Assembly: GCA_037501455.1 (NCBI GenBank)
Contig: CM074856.1
Coordinates: 45,847,001 to 45,911,000, forward strand
Reading direction: 5' to 3'
Length of the DNA: 64,000 bases
From: Lantana camara
Taxonomy: Eukaryota > Streptophyta > Magnoliopsida > Lamiales > Verbenaceae
Under the pieces are notes generated by a model. That model had not been told where the DNA came from. It made no database searches and saw only the letters and a list, made by a program, of their open reading frames with translations. The translations under genes and the position numbers were made by a program. Positions 1 to 12,174 of the stretch are shown here, one piece after another (position 1 is the first letter of the stretch; each line of letters opens with the position of its first letter).

Positions 1-384
1 TAAGGATCATACATATACTATAGATAATATATAATATAGTAATTAATAAATTATGTTATATATCTTGTAATTATACCAAATAAATTATTAACTAATATTT
101 TATTAAGATATATACTTATATAATTAATTATTTATTATAGTAGATTGAATCTATTTTTTATTAAATTATTTGTTTGGATAAATATTATATATTATCATAG
201 TAATATGTTAGTAGTATTGTATAGAATGATATATGTTGTAATTATTTGAATTGTGATATTATTAAATCATATTTATTATCAAAATAAATAGATAAAAATA
301 TATAATATGTCATATATTTAGTATTACTAAATCATATAAATGTAAATTAATTTACTGCATATTTATTTATATGAATTATTAAAC

Positions 385-390
<6 letters not shown>
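1..390. other. AT-rich intergenic DNA, no gene seen
   Basis: Very AT-rich sequence with many short TA and TTA runs and no open frame of useful length. I see no gene, RNA or repeat unit that can be named. Confidence 0.6.
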
Positions 391-440
<50 letters not shown>

Positions 441-480
441 CACATATCGATATATGTATATAATATAAATATATATATAT
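391..480. repeat. TA dinucleotide microsatellite
   Basis: About 46 bases of almost uninterrupted (TA)n at 391-437, followed by degenerate TA-rich sequence to 480. It is a simple sequence repeat. Confidence 0.9.
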
Positions 481-486
481 ATATAC

Positions 487-660
487 TAGCTTGCGAGCCG
501 ACTTGCAAGCCTCGAGCCTCAAAGAAGTATGCTTGAGCTTGGCTTGACACATAAGTCGATCTCGATTAAGCTTGACTTGAGCTTGATATCGTTCGAGTTC
601 GAGTCAAGCCAGCTTGAGCTTGGCTTGTGCGGCTCACAAGCCAGCTCAGCTCAAAGCACA
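487..660. repeat. GAGCTTG/GCTTGAG-rich interspersed repeat fragment
   Basis: The segment is built from short variants of GCTTGAGCTTGGCTTG and its complement (for example near 532-546 and 611-628). The open frame across it reads as low-complexity Leu/Glu/Ser and is not a credible protein. Such GAGCTTG-rich stretches are common dispersed repeats in plant genomes; the family is not assigned. Confidence 0.5.
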
Positions 661-673
661 CCCCTATATAGGA

Positions 674-718
674 CACGTGTCACGCACGTGACGTCCCCAC
701 ACGTGTGCTTCACACGTG
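674..718. promoter_or_regulatory. Cluster of four CACGTG G-box motifs
   Basis: CACGTG occurs at 674-679, 685-690, 700-705 and 713-718, four copies in 45 bases. G-boxes bind bZIP and bHLH factors and with ACGT cores act in ABA and light responses (family knowledge). The cluster abuts the LTR-like remnant that follows, so it may be retrotransposon promoter sequence. A function here is inferred only. Confidence 0.5.
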
Positions 719-719
719 T

Positions 720-1940
720 GGAACCCCTTTGGCCCGATTAACTCGTTTAATCATTTTAAAGCTTTAACTCATGTAACCAAGTTGTTGTGTGTGACCCTCT
801 AGGTTCTCAATTCAATTAGCAGTGACCTTAATTAATTAATTCACTAATTAATTCACTAATTAATTAATCAGTCCACAGATTAAACGACCATAGTCTAGCA
901 ACAGGTGTTTAACCCCTAGCTGAATTGGAATGTCTCGATTCGACAGAACCTTTAAGTCATTGATTCGTGTGAGATACAATCCTCCTACTTACTATCTCTC
1001 AACCAAGATCTAGGGTAAGGGAATAATCAGAACCCTAATAATCTGGTCTTAAAGCTAAGTGCATTTCATATCCATTTGATCTCAATCCAAGAAACGCTTT
1101 TCTTGATGTTTTGATCTACTGCCTTGGCCAAGGACTCCTTATGGCATATGAATGACTTACACAATAAGAGATCACCTTGCAAATGCAAGTGTAGGTCCTT
1201 TCTTGATTCTCATTCACTTCCATGAATCACTTGTGCAGCCCCAGCATAAGCCTTGAATCAGTTGTCTAAGGCGACACCCTTTAAAGCTTATATCTAAGAC
1301 TACGGAGTTAACTCATAAAGTGACATGGAACCTCAAGTCTAAGGATCAATTAATCACATCAATGACTCGTGAGATATTTCCTAATCTGGAAGTTTCCATT
1401 TCCTGAAATAGAAACTTTCTTTCCCATTTAGGAATCTTCTCACACGGGGTACCTCAGTGAACTTACTTATTGAAGTAAGCACCCTCATATATCATGCACG
1501 TATCAACTACACACTTTGCACCTCTATGAAACAAGGTGGTCCTTCTTAAGGGCGTGATCCCACAAGCAAGCCTTAGAGGAGTCAGGTTGACACTCCCACT
1601 GTGTGTAGGACTCATCGGCTTGGAGTATTTTACTAATCATGACTTATGTGATATAGGGCTCGTTTCATGAACCATTTCATCTAAATAGTAGAGTCTTAAA
1701 GTCATCAGGATTAGGGGAGTTCTCATACATGCACAACTAAAGTAAATGCATACCAAACAAGAGCATATAAAGAAGTGTTGCCTCAATTCGTTATTTTATT
1801 CAAAGATTGTCTGTGATTACAATAAGGAAAAGTACAAAGCGGATATACAATCGGCTTTCTGGGGTACTATTCCTAACAGGCACGTGTCTGCTTATTACTT
1901 CGGAAGGACCTATCACCATAAAGACATGCCACCATATCTC
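720..1940 (-). mobile_element. LTR-like remnant, probably Ty1/copia, minus orientation
   Basis: Non-coding sequence of about 1.2 kb. Its minus-strand wording resembles in style the copia LTR at 9136: short blocks ending in ATTAATTAA stretches, a GTGGGATCACGCC block, and a TTTCATAGAGG block. It runs directly into the truncated gypsy pol. No terminal TG/CA pair, primer site or target duplication could be fixed, so boundaries are approximate. It may be a truncated or solo LTR. Open frames inside it are judged spurious. Confidence 0.4.
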
Positions 1941-4900
1941 AATCGATGAAGATCTTAACTCTGAAGTGGTGGAAGACGAAGTCGAAGAGGCACCACCACA
2001 ACTTGAAGATAGCGTACAAGCAACTGTAGATGAGCTGCGAGAAATTAACGTCAGAACAATAGAAGAGCATCAACCTACATTTGTAAGTGCACTTCTGACT
2101 TCTGAAGAGATGATCCAATATACAAGTCTCCTAAAGGAATATAAGGATGTCTTCACTTGGACGTACAAGAAAATACCCGGGTTGGATCCAAAAATTGCAA
2201 CTCACCGCCTTGGCATAAAGCATGGAGTTCGATCGGTAAAACAATCGCAACGAGTATGCAGTCCAGAATTAATTCCTTTAATCGAAGCCGAAGTCAACAA
2301 GCTTATTGATGCTGGGTTCATTAGGGAAGTCAAATACCCCACTTGGATTTCCAGCATTGTTCCAGTCAAGAAAAAGAATGGTCAAATTCGCATATGTGTT
2401 AACTTCAGGGATTTGAATAAGGCATGCCCAAAGGATGACTTTCCACTACCCGTTATTGAACTTATGGTTGATGCGACTACTGGACACAAGGCCTCATCTT
2501 TTATGGATGGATGTTCAGGATATAATCAAATCAGAATGTCGCCCCAAAATGAGGAGTGTACTGCGTTTCGCACCCCGAAAGGTATCTACTGTTATAAGGT
2601 TATACCTTTTGGACTGAAAAATGCGGGTGCTACATATCAACGTGCTATGCAAAACATCTTTGATGACATGTTACACAAGAACGTGGAATGCTATGTGGAC
2701 GACCTTGTAGTTAAAACCAAGAAAAGAGATGGTCATCTGAAGAATCTACGAGTTGTGTTTAACAGGCTCCGTAAGTATAATCTAAAGATGAATCCCCTTA
2801 AATGCACCTTCGGTGTCACTTCGGGAAAATTCCTTGGCTTCATAGTTCGCCACTATGGAATCGAAGTTGATCCTGCCAAGATAGATGCTATCTAAAGGAT
2901 GCCTACGCCAAGAAATCTTAAGGATTTGAGAAGTTTACAAGGCAATCTAGTATTTATTTGAAGGTTCATATCAAATTTGGCAGGAAGATGTCAACCTTTT
3001 AGTCATCTCATGAAAAAAGGCGTTGATTTTGAATGGGATAAAGGATGTCAAAACGCGTTTGAAAGTATCAAAAAACATCTTATGAACCCGCTGGTGTTAG
3101 GAGCTCCAACACCAGGTAAGCCTCTTATCCTATATATTGCTACACAAGAACGGTCAATCGGAGCCCTATTGGCATAAGAAAATGACGAAAGGAAGGAAAG
3201 AACGTTATATTACCTCAACAGGACATTGACCGAAAATGAGTTAAAATATTATCCTGTTGAAAAGATATGTTTGACTTTGTTCTACGCGATCAAGAAGCTA
3301 AGGAATTATTTTGAAGCATATCCCGTCAAACTTATATTTCGAGCGGATCCAGTTAAGTATGTAATTTCAAAACCGATGTTATCCGGGGGGTTAGCTAAGT
3401 GGTCAATCATATTTAATTAGTACGAGATAATATATGTACCTCAGAAAGCTGTGAAAGGCCAAGCACTCGCCAATTTCCTAGCTGATCATCCGATTCCATC
3501 GGAGTGGGAACTTTCCGATGAATTTCCCGATGAAGAAGTCTTCTTTGTCGAGCCTTTACCAACTTGGATGATGTTCTTCGATGGATCGGCTCGATCAAAT
3601 GGAGCAGGAGCAGGAGTGGTTTTTGTCTCTCCGGAAATGCTTGTTTTAACATACTCCTTTGTGTTGGCTGAATTATGCTCAAATAATGTTGCTGAGTACC
3701 AAGCTCTGATTATGGACTTCAATTGGCACAATAAATGAAGATTCTCAGTATAGAAGTATATGGTGACTCCAAACTGATAATCAGCCAACTCCTAAATGAG
3801 TATAAAGTCAAGAAAGAAGATTTGATCCCCTACCATCAACAAGCGTCAGTTTTGATGACAAGTTTTGATAATATAATTTTGAGCCATATACCAAGGGAAG
3901 AAAATAGAATAGCTGATGCTTTGGCTAATTTGGCAATTGTTATGGCTCTATCGAAAGGGAAAACAACAATTGTGCCCGTGTGCAATCGTTGGGTTGTGCC
4001 ATCATCAAGTGGATCTGATATTGAAAATATAAATGCCATATCAATCTCGTTGACGAAGAGGAGGATTAGAGGACTCCATTGATTGATTACTTAAAGCACG
4101 AAAAATTGCCATCGAATCCTCCACATAAAACTGAAGTGCGTAGACGAGTTCCTCGTTTTATTTTATATAAAGATACTTTGTATCGACGTTCTTTTGAGGG
4201 AACTTATCAGCGTTGCTTAAATGGTGAGGAGACTCTCGAAGCTATGACGGAAGCTCATTCTGGAGTATGTGGAGCACATCAATCGGGTCCAAAACTACAT
4301 TTTCGGATCAAGAGGATGGGCTATTATTGGCCTACTATGGTTAAAGATTGCTTGGATTATGCAAGGAAATGTAAAGCATGTCAGATACATGCCAATCTCA
4401 TTCACCAAGCTCCTGAACCTTTACATCCTACAGTAACTTCATGGCCATTCGATGTGCGGGGTCTTGACGTACTGGGTCCAATAACTCCTAAATCTTCAGG
4501 AGGTCATTCCTATATATTGGCAGCCACTGATTACTTCTCAAAGTGGGCGGAAGCAGTACCCCTTAAAGAGGTGAAAAAGGAAACAATAGTTGAGTTCATC
4601 CGAAATAATCTGATTTTTAGATATGGGGTGCCTCGATACATCATCACTGATAATGGTAAACCCTTTTACAACAAGCTGATGGACAAACTATACGTGCAAT
4701 TTGGCTTTAAACAACATAACTCGTCAATGTATAATGCAGCTGCAAATGGTTTGGCAGAGGCATTTAACAAGACTTTGTGCAATCTCTTGAAAAAAGTTGT
4801 GTCAAAGTCAAAAAGGGATTGATATGAGAAAGTTGGGGAAGCGTTATGGGCGTACCGGACAACACATAGAACTGCTACTCAAGCTACCCCTTACTCGTTA

Positions 4901-5314
4901 GTTTATGGAGTTGAAGCCATACTCCCTTTGGAAAGCCAAATACCATCCCTTCGCATAGCAATTCAAGAAGGTCTTACTCTGGAGGATAATGCTCGTCTTA
5001 GACTTGAAGAGTTGGAAGCACTTGATGAGAAAAGACTTACAGCTCAGCAACAACTTGAATGCTACCAAGCTCGAATGACGAGAACATTTAATAAGAAGGT
5101 GCATCCACGGTCATTCCAAGTAGGGGACTTGTTCTTAGCAGTGAGAAGACCAATTACCATCACTCAGCGTATGGGAAACAAGTTCATGTCAAAATGGGAC
5201 GGTCCGCATGTGGTGAAAGAAGTGTATACAAATGGCGCCTACAAGTTTCTCGACAAGGACGACTTGCTCATCGGACCTATAAATGGTAAATTCTTGAAGA
5301 AATATCACGCATGA
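1940..5314 (+). pseudogene. Ty3/gypsy (Tat-type) pol remnant: RT, RNase H, second RNase H, integrase
   Basis: Order of domains: PR-RT linker, reverse transcriptase with YVDD at 2692-2703, RNase H (about 2980-3420), a second archaeal-type RNase H (about 3555-3930, with DGSAR and an NIADAL-like end), then integrase with HHCC zinc finger (about 4230-4390), catalytic core (DYFSKW, ITDNGKPF, E in NGLAEAF) and C-terminal GDLFL region to 5314. The duplicated RNase H is the hallmark of the Tat clade. Gag and protease are missing, so the copy is 5' truncated. It is dead: in-frame stops at 2893, 2956, 3175, 3418 and 4820, a frameshift near 3715, and a stop around 4068. Most stops fit single C-to-T or G-to-A changes at expected Gln, Arg or Trp codons. 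Confidence 0.85.
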
Positions 5315-5640
5315 TAAAGTAGAATGCTGCTCGACGCACGAGCCTAAACTGCATATCACTCCTGACCCATAGGAGTATAAACTATGTACGGTAACCACCA
5401 ATGGTAAAGTATGTGGCTAAACTGCTAACTTACTCCACTAAAGATGTTTCATGTGGTTAAAATGATAGATATCCCACCTTGTCCAGGGTGGTTAAGCAAT
5501 GGATACCCCTGACCCGCATGAGTATAAACTGTGTACGGCTCCCCCCTTCAAACAAAGTTGACCATTTGAACTACTTTATGACTTGATCCCTTTTAAAAGG
5601 GTACGTTGCAGCTTAGATATCTTCTAAGTTCAGTCGCAAC
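5315..5640. repeat. Post-pol spacer with a duplicated block
   Basis: No gene. A block reading CCTGACCC..AGTATAAACT.TGTACGG occurs at about 5362-5392 and again at about 5508-5540, separated by unrelated sequence. TTTTAAAAGGG near 5592 and purine-rich stretches are also present. Spacer repeats after pol are typical of Tat elements. Confidence 0.6.
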
Positions 5641-5885
5641 TTTGCTTTGATTCATGTTTTCTTGTTGAATGGAAATTCTTCAAGTATCAAATCACAAATC
5701 ACAAGTTGAATAAATTTTCAACTTTAATTTGATTTGTATTTTCTTGTTGGATCGAATAATCTTCAAGTAAATATGAAGTTATAAGTTGAATTCAATTATA
5801 GCTTTGCCTTGATTTGTGTTTTCCTATTGAATTGAAAGTTCTTCAGGTGAATATCAAATTGCAAATTGAGTAAATGAAGGAATTA
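5641..5885. repeat. Three imperfect tandem copies, period about 85 bp
   Basis: The phrase TTTGATT.(G/A)T.TTTTC.TGTTG.AT..A followed by TTCTTCAAGTA/GTGAATAT.AA and AAATTGA begins near 5648, 5729 and 5811. The copies differ by substitutions and small indels. The repeat lies between pol and the antisense ORF of the same element. Confidence 0.65.
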
Positions 5886-6140
5886 CGGTGTTGTTTACTT
5901 CTTCATGAAAATCAACATCCTAGAGTTGTGTTATTCTTTTTCTGATATGAAGATGTTATGAACAAAGGAAAAATATATTACCGAAAGGTTACAAGATAGA
6001 AAAACAAATAAATTCTATTAAGTAACTTTGAAGTAATGACGTTCATGATACATTGAATCTTAAGATAGGAAAAAAAAAAATAATAACGGCCCTAGCTACT
6101 CTTAAACAAATCCTAAGCAAAAAATGCAGCCTAACCACTA
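5886..6140. other. Non-coding spacer of the Tat element
   Basis: AT-rich sequence with a poly-A tract near 6069. No open frame or recognisable repeat. Confidence 0.5.
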
Positions 6141-8869
6141 TCAAGTAAACCGGTTCAAGTCCTTAAAGGTTTCCTTGGCTACTTCAAGAAGATCGGAGGC
6201 ATTCTTCACATCTTCAAGTAGTTCATCATTTGCTGGGAAAGCTTTCTCGAGGGTAGTGATCTCTTGTTCAATTTCACCAATTCGATCTTGAGCACATTTG
6301 AGTAGGAGTTGTTGCCGCTTCAATGATGATGAAACCTCCTCTCTTTACTTCTTTAAATTAGCGATCTCCTTCTTGATGCGCTTTAGATCATCCTTGATTA
6401 TTTTGATGTGATCTGTTTCCTTGGCATGATTTGTTTGTGCATCCTTGAGGCGATCTTTAGCTTCATTTAGCTGCTGAGAGGAAGATGCTTCAGACGCTTT
6501 TTCTGAATACTTTGACTTGGCTTCATCATAAGTATCTGTTTTTGCGAACAAGATCTTCAAAGAATCCTCTATATGGCAAGTGTAAGAGCCATCATGTTTC
6601 TTCATTTCTGCAATTACCAAGTAGACTTCAGCTTTGATGTAGGAAATAGAATTAAGAGGTGTGTCGGATATCTTCTTCGAAAGATCATCCCATAATAACT
6701 TGAGGAATTACTTTGTTCGATCGATGATAAATTTAGCCCCTCGAGACACTGATACCTCAGGATGGGGTAGATTTTGCTTCTTTTCAGTAGGTTCCGGTGT
6801 TTTCTCTTGAATTTCCTTCTCAAGCGGAGTATCTGCCTCTAAGGAATTTGGACCCACTATTGAACATTGACTGTATTGGGACTCTTGACTATCTTCAATA
6901 TTTATCATCTCATGTTCCAACCGCAAAGGACAAAAATGAAGTACGAGTAAAGGATAAGTATAAAGATCAAGTAAAGATGAAATTGAGGAAAAAGAAATTC
7001 AACCTCGTTGGCAAACCGATCAAGTGAAGGTGGACTTGTATTCTTTTATCTTTTCCAATAATGCTTGCTATCACCACTCCCCTCGCCAGGAACAATCGAT
7101 GCCTTTCGTTTCTCTCGTTCATTTGGGGTTTCGGCATTAAGTAACTTCTGGTCGATTTTTGGTAACATTGTCTTCAAAAAAGTTGCCATTAATTTTTGAC
7201 CACCATTCCTTGTAACTATCGAAAAAGAATCTCTTTGCATTTTGAGGGATCGTGGGAAAATACGCCCAGGACGTGGAATTGGTTAAGGTATAAAAACGCC
7301 AGTGGTTGGTTCCTTCCTCCAAAGTACAGTGTCAGATGTTATTTTTGATAACTCCAGGTACTTCTTGATAAAAGCCAAATTGTCGACTAAATCGATGAGG
7401 ACTGTATGGCTCAATGATAAATTGCCTACCCCTACTTAAAGTCAAATAACCGGATCGGATTGCCGCAAAGTAATTCTGTTTAAGTTCATGACCTCTCCCA
7501 TCATCGGTGTGATGAAATTCTCCCCATTTTTTAACCATGTTGCAAGTCCAAGATACAAGTTCAGCATTATGAATCTTCTTGCGAGCTTGCTTAGCATCAT
7601 AATATCGTGCACCTCCTTCGCCAGAATATTGAGTTATAGGTGGACCGCGTACTTCTTTGCTTAATGGAAAGTGGGTTTTGAAGTAATGTGCTAACCAACC
7701 ATAAACGAAGTGGATAGGGAACGTAGAGTCAATTCTGGTAGGTCGGGAAGCCATTGATAATCTATTAAGCCCTTTGTAAATGTTTGCCAAGACAGGGACT
7801 GCTAACTCCACTTTTCGACCAGCCGCCATAGTGCTTGCAATTTTAAAGGTACTCGGACGGATCACGCCAGCATTGTCTCATGGTAAAGCAAAGACACAAA
7901 TCCAGCATGATAAGTAAGCAGCCAAGTAGACTTCTTCCTTCAAGCTTCCTTTGAGGCCAAGTTTAGCAAATAGTTTATCTTCCGCGGAACTCCATGCTTC
8001 GGGGGCACCAATATCTCCTTGTGGGTTGTGAGTTTGCTTAGAACGACTATTCTTTCTATCTTTACGAGGAGGTGGTTGAGTATGTCTCCTAATTCTCTTA
8101 CACCAAAAGTTCACCCAAGATTCGATTGTAACTTGAGAAACTTGATTTCTTCGGTTATCTCCCTTCAGTGAGTGGTAAATTTCAAATAGATACTTACACG
8201 AGCTAGGTATAAACATATTTCCCTTGTGATCATGACCAGTAAGTTCCTTGGTATCTGGAACTACTTCGTCATAAATCAGTCCGGTCATAGGGAGGTCCGC
8301 CAAATTATGTAAGTCCCACAATGATATGGATAATTCGCCTTGTGATGTCAAGAGAGTATTTGTTGATGGGCATCATGCTTCGATAAAGGCCTTGATAATT
8401 TTGGAGTTGAGATCGTAAGTATATAAGGAGGCACGTACTGCATCATGTAGTTGAACATCGTTTAATTTATCTCCGCATCGGCTAAGGATATCTTCGGTCC
8501 ACTCCCAGTACCGTCGATAAAGCGAAATTCACCTTCGAATTTGAGATTGTCTCTCCACGTAGCTTTTCCTTTGATAATAGCTAGGCCCAATGATGGTAAG
8601 TAAGCTGGCCATTCGGTAAGTTGATGGTGTGCAGCCTGTAGAGCCCACACCTTTGATGTCTTGTTTAAGGTAATTCTTTGAGACCACTCGCTCAAGCGTA
8701 TCGATGTAATCAACTTTGGCCAGCGACCTTCGTACGAACCAAGTAAAGAATCATGTACCTCCAAGCAAGTAGCCTTCTCTTCGGATTGCCTCTCGTCATC
8801 AAGGATCGCCAAGTGCTTAACGCCGGAAGAAATTGAAATATCTTTGAAGTACACCATTGTAATCTTCAA
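6141..8869 (-). pseudogene. Antisense ORF of the Tat element: plant mobile domain protein, coiled-coil C-terminus, decayed
   Basis: Read on the minus strand from 8869, the segments 8869-8462, 8351-7878 and 7865-7332 give a protein with features of the plant mobile domain (aminotransferase-like) family: a WALQAAHHQLTEW segment, TSQGELSISLWDLHNLADLP, and YLAAYLSCWICVFALP followed by IRPSTFKIASTMAAGRKVEL..PVLANIYKGLNRL. The C-terminal part (about 7322-6141) is Lys/Glu-rich and coiled-coil-like (EIEQEITTLEKAF). Frames are broken by several stops and shifts, so this is a pseudogene. It lies opposite to pol and between pol and the expected 3' LTR. Extra ORFs in this place, some with plant mobile domains, are known for Tat-lineage retrotransposons. 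The true start is uncertain because the copia element has split the upstream sequence. Confidence 0.7.
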
Positions 8870-9135
8870 ATTAAAGAAGAAAAAGAGAAGAAAATCAAGT
8901 TACGAACAAAAAGAGAGCCTTGGAATAAAAAAAAAAAAGGAAATAACTTGGACGTACTAATTATGAACGAACCAAATTGGATGAATTTGCCGAAGTTTGA
9001 TCCTGCTGCTCTTCGAATTAATGTCCCGAACTTGTCGACGCTGTAAAATCTCTGAATTAATGCTGCAAAGTGACAATGTAATTATTGCGTTCTTCTCCTC
9101 GAATTAATGTCGTCTTGAGTTCCTCACGTTGAAGT
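8870..9135. other. Tat element sequence upstream of the antisense ORF, target of the copia insertion
   Basis: Non-coding AT-rich sequence. Its last five bases, GAAGT at 9131-9135, are the left target-site duplication of the copia element; the right copy is at 18626-18630. Confidence 0.85.
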
Positions 9136-11094
9136 TGTTAGAGTAGTGCCCTAGAAGAGCCAAATAGTTTAGGCCTTTTTTGTAAACTACTCTTGTTAGC
9201 AGCAATTTGTGACATTAATGAAATAATAAATGTAATATTTCATAGTCATTTAATTCTATGTGGCCAATTCATCATATCTCATTCAAGTTTATTAATTGCA
9301 TATTATAACTGTTTGTGTATGGATGAAACCCCAAGGTCACATTAAGCTACGGGACTTGACCTCGCATAGGGATGGAGGTTATGAAATAAGTCTCTATGGC
9401 GTGATCTAAACCAACTCCAAGTCGAAGAGTCTAATAAACACGGGGATGTTGACTTGACTCGTTTGAGACTTACTTATATGACGTGCCTTTTAGAAAGGTT
9501 ACTTTGTTTCATAAGTATTGAATGTAGGGACATTCACATGCGTATGGTGGTGTTTGTTAGGGAACAAGTACACTGAGGATCCCGATGGGGACACCTCAAT
9601 GGGGTAAGGCTTTTATGCCTTAATGATGAGGTTGGTTCCCTAGTTATGGTAGTGTCTAAATGGTCCTTAGACTTGAGGCTCCATTGATGCTCTGTGCATG
9701 ACAAGGGCAATGTTTGATATGCGCCTAGAGATTCATGGGTTCCATGAATCTCGTTATGGTTGTATGTTGGTATTGCTCGAATCATGTATGGGGGCATATG
9801 AGATGCCAACATAGAATCTATCGCTCGTCTAGAAGAACGAGTGAATCACCTATGAATTCTATTGTAGTACATTCCACTTAAATCCTTGCGCAAGGTAGTG
9901 AGATCTAAATTAGGAAATGAGTTTCCTAGAGTGTTAGATCAAATGGAATTGTTATTAGAATTAATTCATGGCATTAGGACTAATAGGGTTCTATCATTCC
10001 CATGCCCTAGGTCCTAATCGGGGATTAGGCGATAGAAGGATCTTATCTCACGGTATCCATGAAACTGAAAGGTTCACAACATAAACTTCACTTGTTGGAT
10101 GGGTGGTCATGAGCTTGTCACTAGACATCGATCATGATCAGTAGGTACTGATTAATTAAAAGGAGTTTTAATTAAACAGTGATTAATTGAAAGGGTTTAA
10201 TTGAATCAATAAGATAAATTGTTATCTAAAATACCACGTTAAGAATGTGGGCCTACTACTATTCATTGGTGAACCTAAGGGGTCACACAATGACTCGAAT
10301 TGAACAACAAGATTATCTAAAGATCAATAGAGATTGATTGATAAATTAAAAGAGTTTAATTTATGAGAGAGTAATTAATTAATAATTGTATTAATTAATT
10401 TATGCTTAATTGTTAAGTTATTGAGAATAGATGTTAAAGAGTTAACATTAATTTAAATAAGTGTATTTAAATTAATTGGACTTGAAATTTAATTAGGAGT
10501 AATTAATTTTTAAGTCCACAAATTTAATTAGATATTGGACTTGTGATTTAATTAATGTAATTAAATTAAGTCCACTAATTAAAATGAATATTGGGTTTTT
10601 TAATTTAATTAAGTAGTAATTAAATATAAGCCCAAGACTGGCCCATAGGGTTTTTGACCTAGGGCTAAGTATTTAAGAAAGATAAGGGAGAGAAATCATA
10701 TATCGTTGTTTTTCTTCTTTTTCTGCTTTCTCTCCAAGTCTCTCTTCTCTCTCTTTTCTCAATACAGTATTGAGAATACTATTAGATAATCAATATCTAA
10801 TTAGTGTTCTAGTGTGCTAATTGATTAGTTATCCAATTACGAGTTGTGGACTACCTTAGAGGAATTCCGCGTGGGATTCTTGGAAGAAGATCGAATAGAA
10901 GAGAACCGGATAGGTTTAGGAAAACCTTCACATCATCGTCATCAACCGGAAGCAAAAGAGGTATTTGATTCTTCTTTTGTTTAAATCGTGAATCTTGAAT
11001 CAAAGATTGATCATAATTGGAATTCTGACAAAACTTGTTTTATAATCCCTAAAAATTTTAACTTCCGCTGCGTTAGGGTTGACGAATTCCAACA
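9136..11094 (+). repeat. 5' LTR of the copia element
   Basis: Begins TGTTAGAGTAGTGCCC and ends GACGAATTCCAACA. The match to 16601-18625 is nearly continuous. A TATTTAAG near 10670 in front of the pyrimidine-rich stretch (CTTTCTCTCC and similar at about 10728-10760) could serve as TATA region and transcript start; this is inference. The open frame of 92 codons on the minus strand here recurs in the other LTR and is not a gene. Confidence 0.95.
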
Positions 11095-11095
11095 G

Positions 11096-11107
11096 TGGTA
11101 TCAGAGC
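11096..11107 (+). promoter_or_regulatory. Primer binding site, initiator tRNA-Met
   Basis: TGGTATCAGAGC starts two bases after the LTR terminus CA. It is the standard plant copia primer site, complementary to the 3' end of initiator tRNA-Met, and primes minus-strand cDNA synthesis. Confidence 0.95.
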
Positions 11108-11383
11108 CATACTTTGTTTGATTTACGATTTTTAATTCCTTGTATTAATTTGATTAATATGTTGATGCGTGTCGTGCTTGTTTTAATATGAGATTCGTTT
11201 GGGCAAAGTTTTAAAATTTAAAGAAAAGTTCTTGTTTTAAAACTTGTAAAAGAATTATGAGATTTTGTGAAAAAAAAAAAAAACTATTTTTCGTGGTTTC
11301 ATAAAATCATAATTTTTATTTGTGTTTTATTTTAAAATAGTTTTAAAATAAAATTAAACAAAAAAAAAAAAAAAGGAGAAAAG

Positions 11384-11409
11384 GGGACTGCACAGTGCAG
11401 TGCAGTCCC
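11384..11409 (+). promoter_or_regulatory. Perfect 10-bp stem-loop in the copia leader
   Basis: GGGACTGCAC, a 6-base loop AGTGCA, then GTGCAGTCCC. The stem is exact and GC-rich within A-rich surroundings. It is a candidate RNA structure of the genomic transcript; function is inferred. Confidence 0.6.
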
Positions 11410-12174
11410 GTGCGCAGTGTGTGAGTGTGTGAACGTGGTGGGGGCAACGGCTGCTGCCGCATACTTTTCAAAAATAAAAAAATAAAAAATCATGGGCTTT
11501 ATTTGCGCTTTGTATGGTTTTATTTTATTTATGCATTTTGATATTGGTTTTAAACGAGAGCCTGCGAGCCTCTTATTCAATTGTTGTAAGCATTGTTTTT
11601 CATTTTCTCCCCCTTAAAATGTATTCCCCCTTTATTTTGTAAAGAGAGTAGTTTTAGGGTGAGATCTCTAATTAGATTAGGAGATGGAGAAACAAGACGG
11701 AGCAAGCAACGGAATAAGAAGTCCATCAAGGCCCCAAAAGTGTTTGGGTGCAATTATTTTGATGTAATAGAATAGGGTTCTATTTAAGTGCTCTCTTTGT
11801 GTGTTTAATTCTGTTTGATGCATGAATAGAACCATGGTCCATAAAATGGCTATTATGGACCATGCATAGGAAGCCCATGATTATCCATTTTTGTAGGAGC
11901 ATGCTAGGTTTTTATTATCTTGTTATGAATGTTATCTTTATGTGCATAAATGTGTTCATGCATTAAATAAGATAAAATAAGATAATAATTACAATTGATG
12001 AGTCTTGGTGGAAATTTTGAAATTCTTTAACCTCGAACCGTTTTAGATAGTCTCAGACAAAACAAATATTAAATCCAAATGGAAATTGAAGGATAAAATT
12101 TGATTTTATAAATTTCCAAGCATTCCGTCAATAGAATTATTTGTTTTAGAATTAATCAAATCATTAAGTATTGG

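Noticed and set aside
9534..9812. 92-codon minus-strand ORF, repeated exactly at 16999-17277
   Set aside because: It lies inside both LTRs, so its duplication is explained by the LTR pair. Composition is not protein-like.
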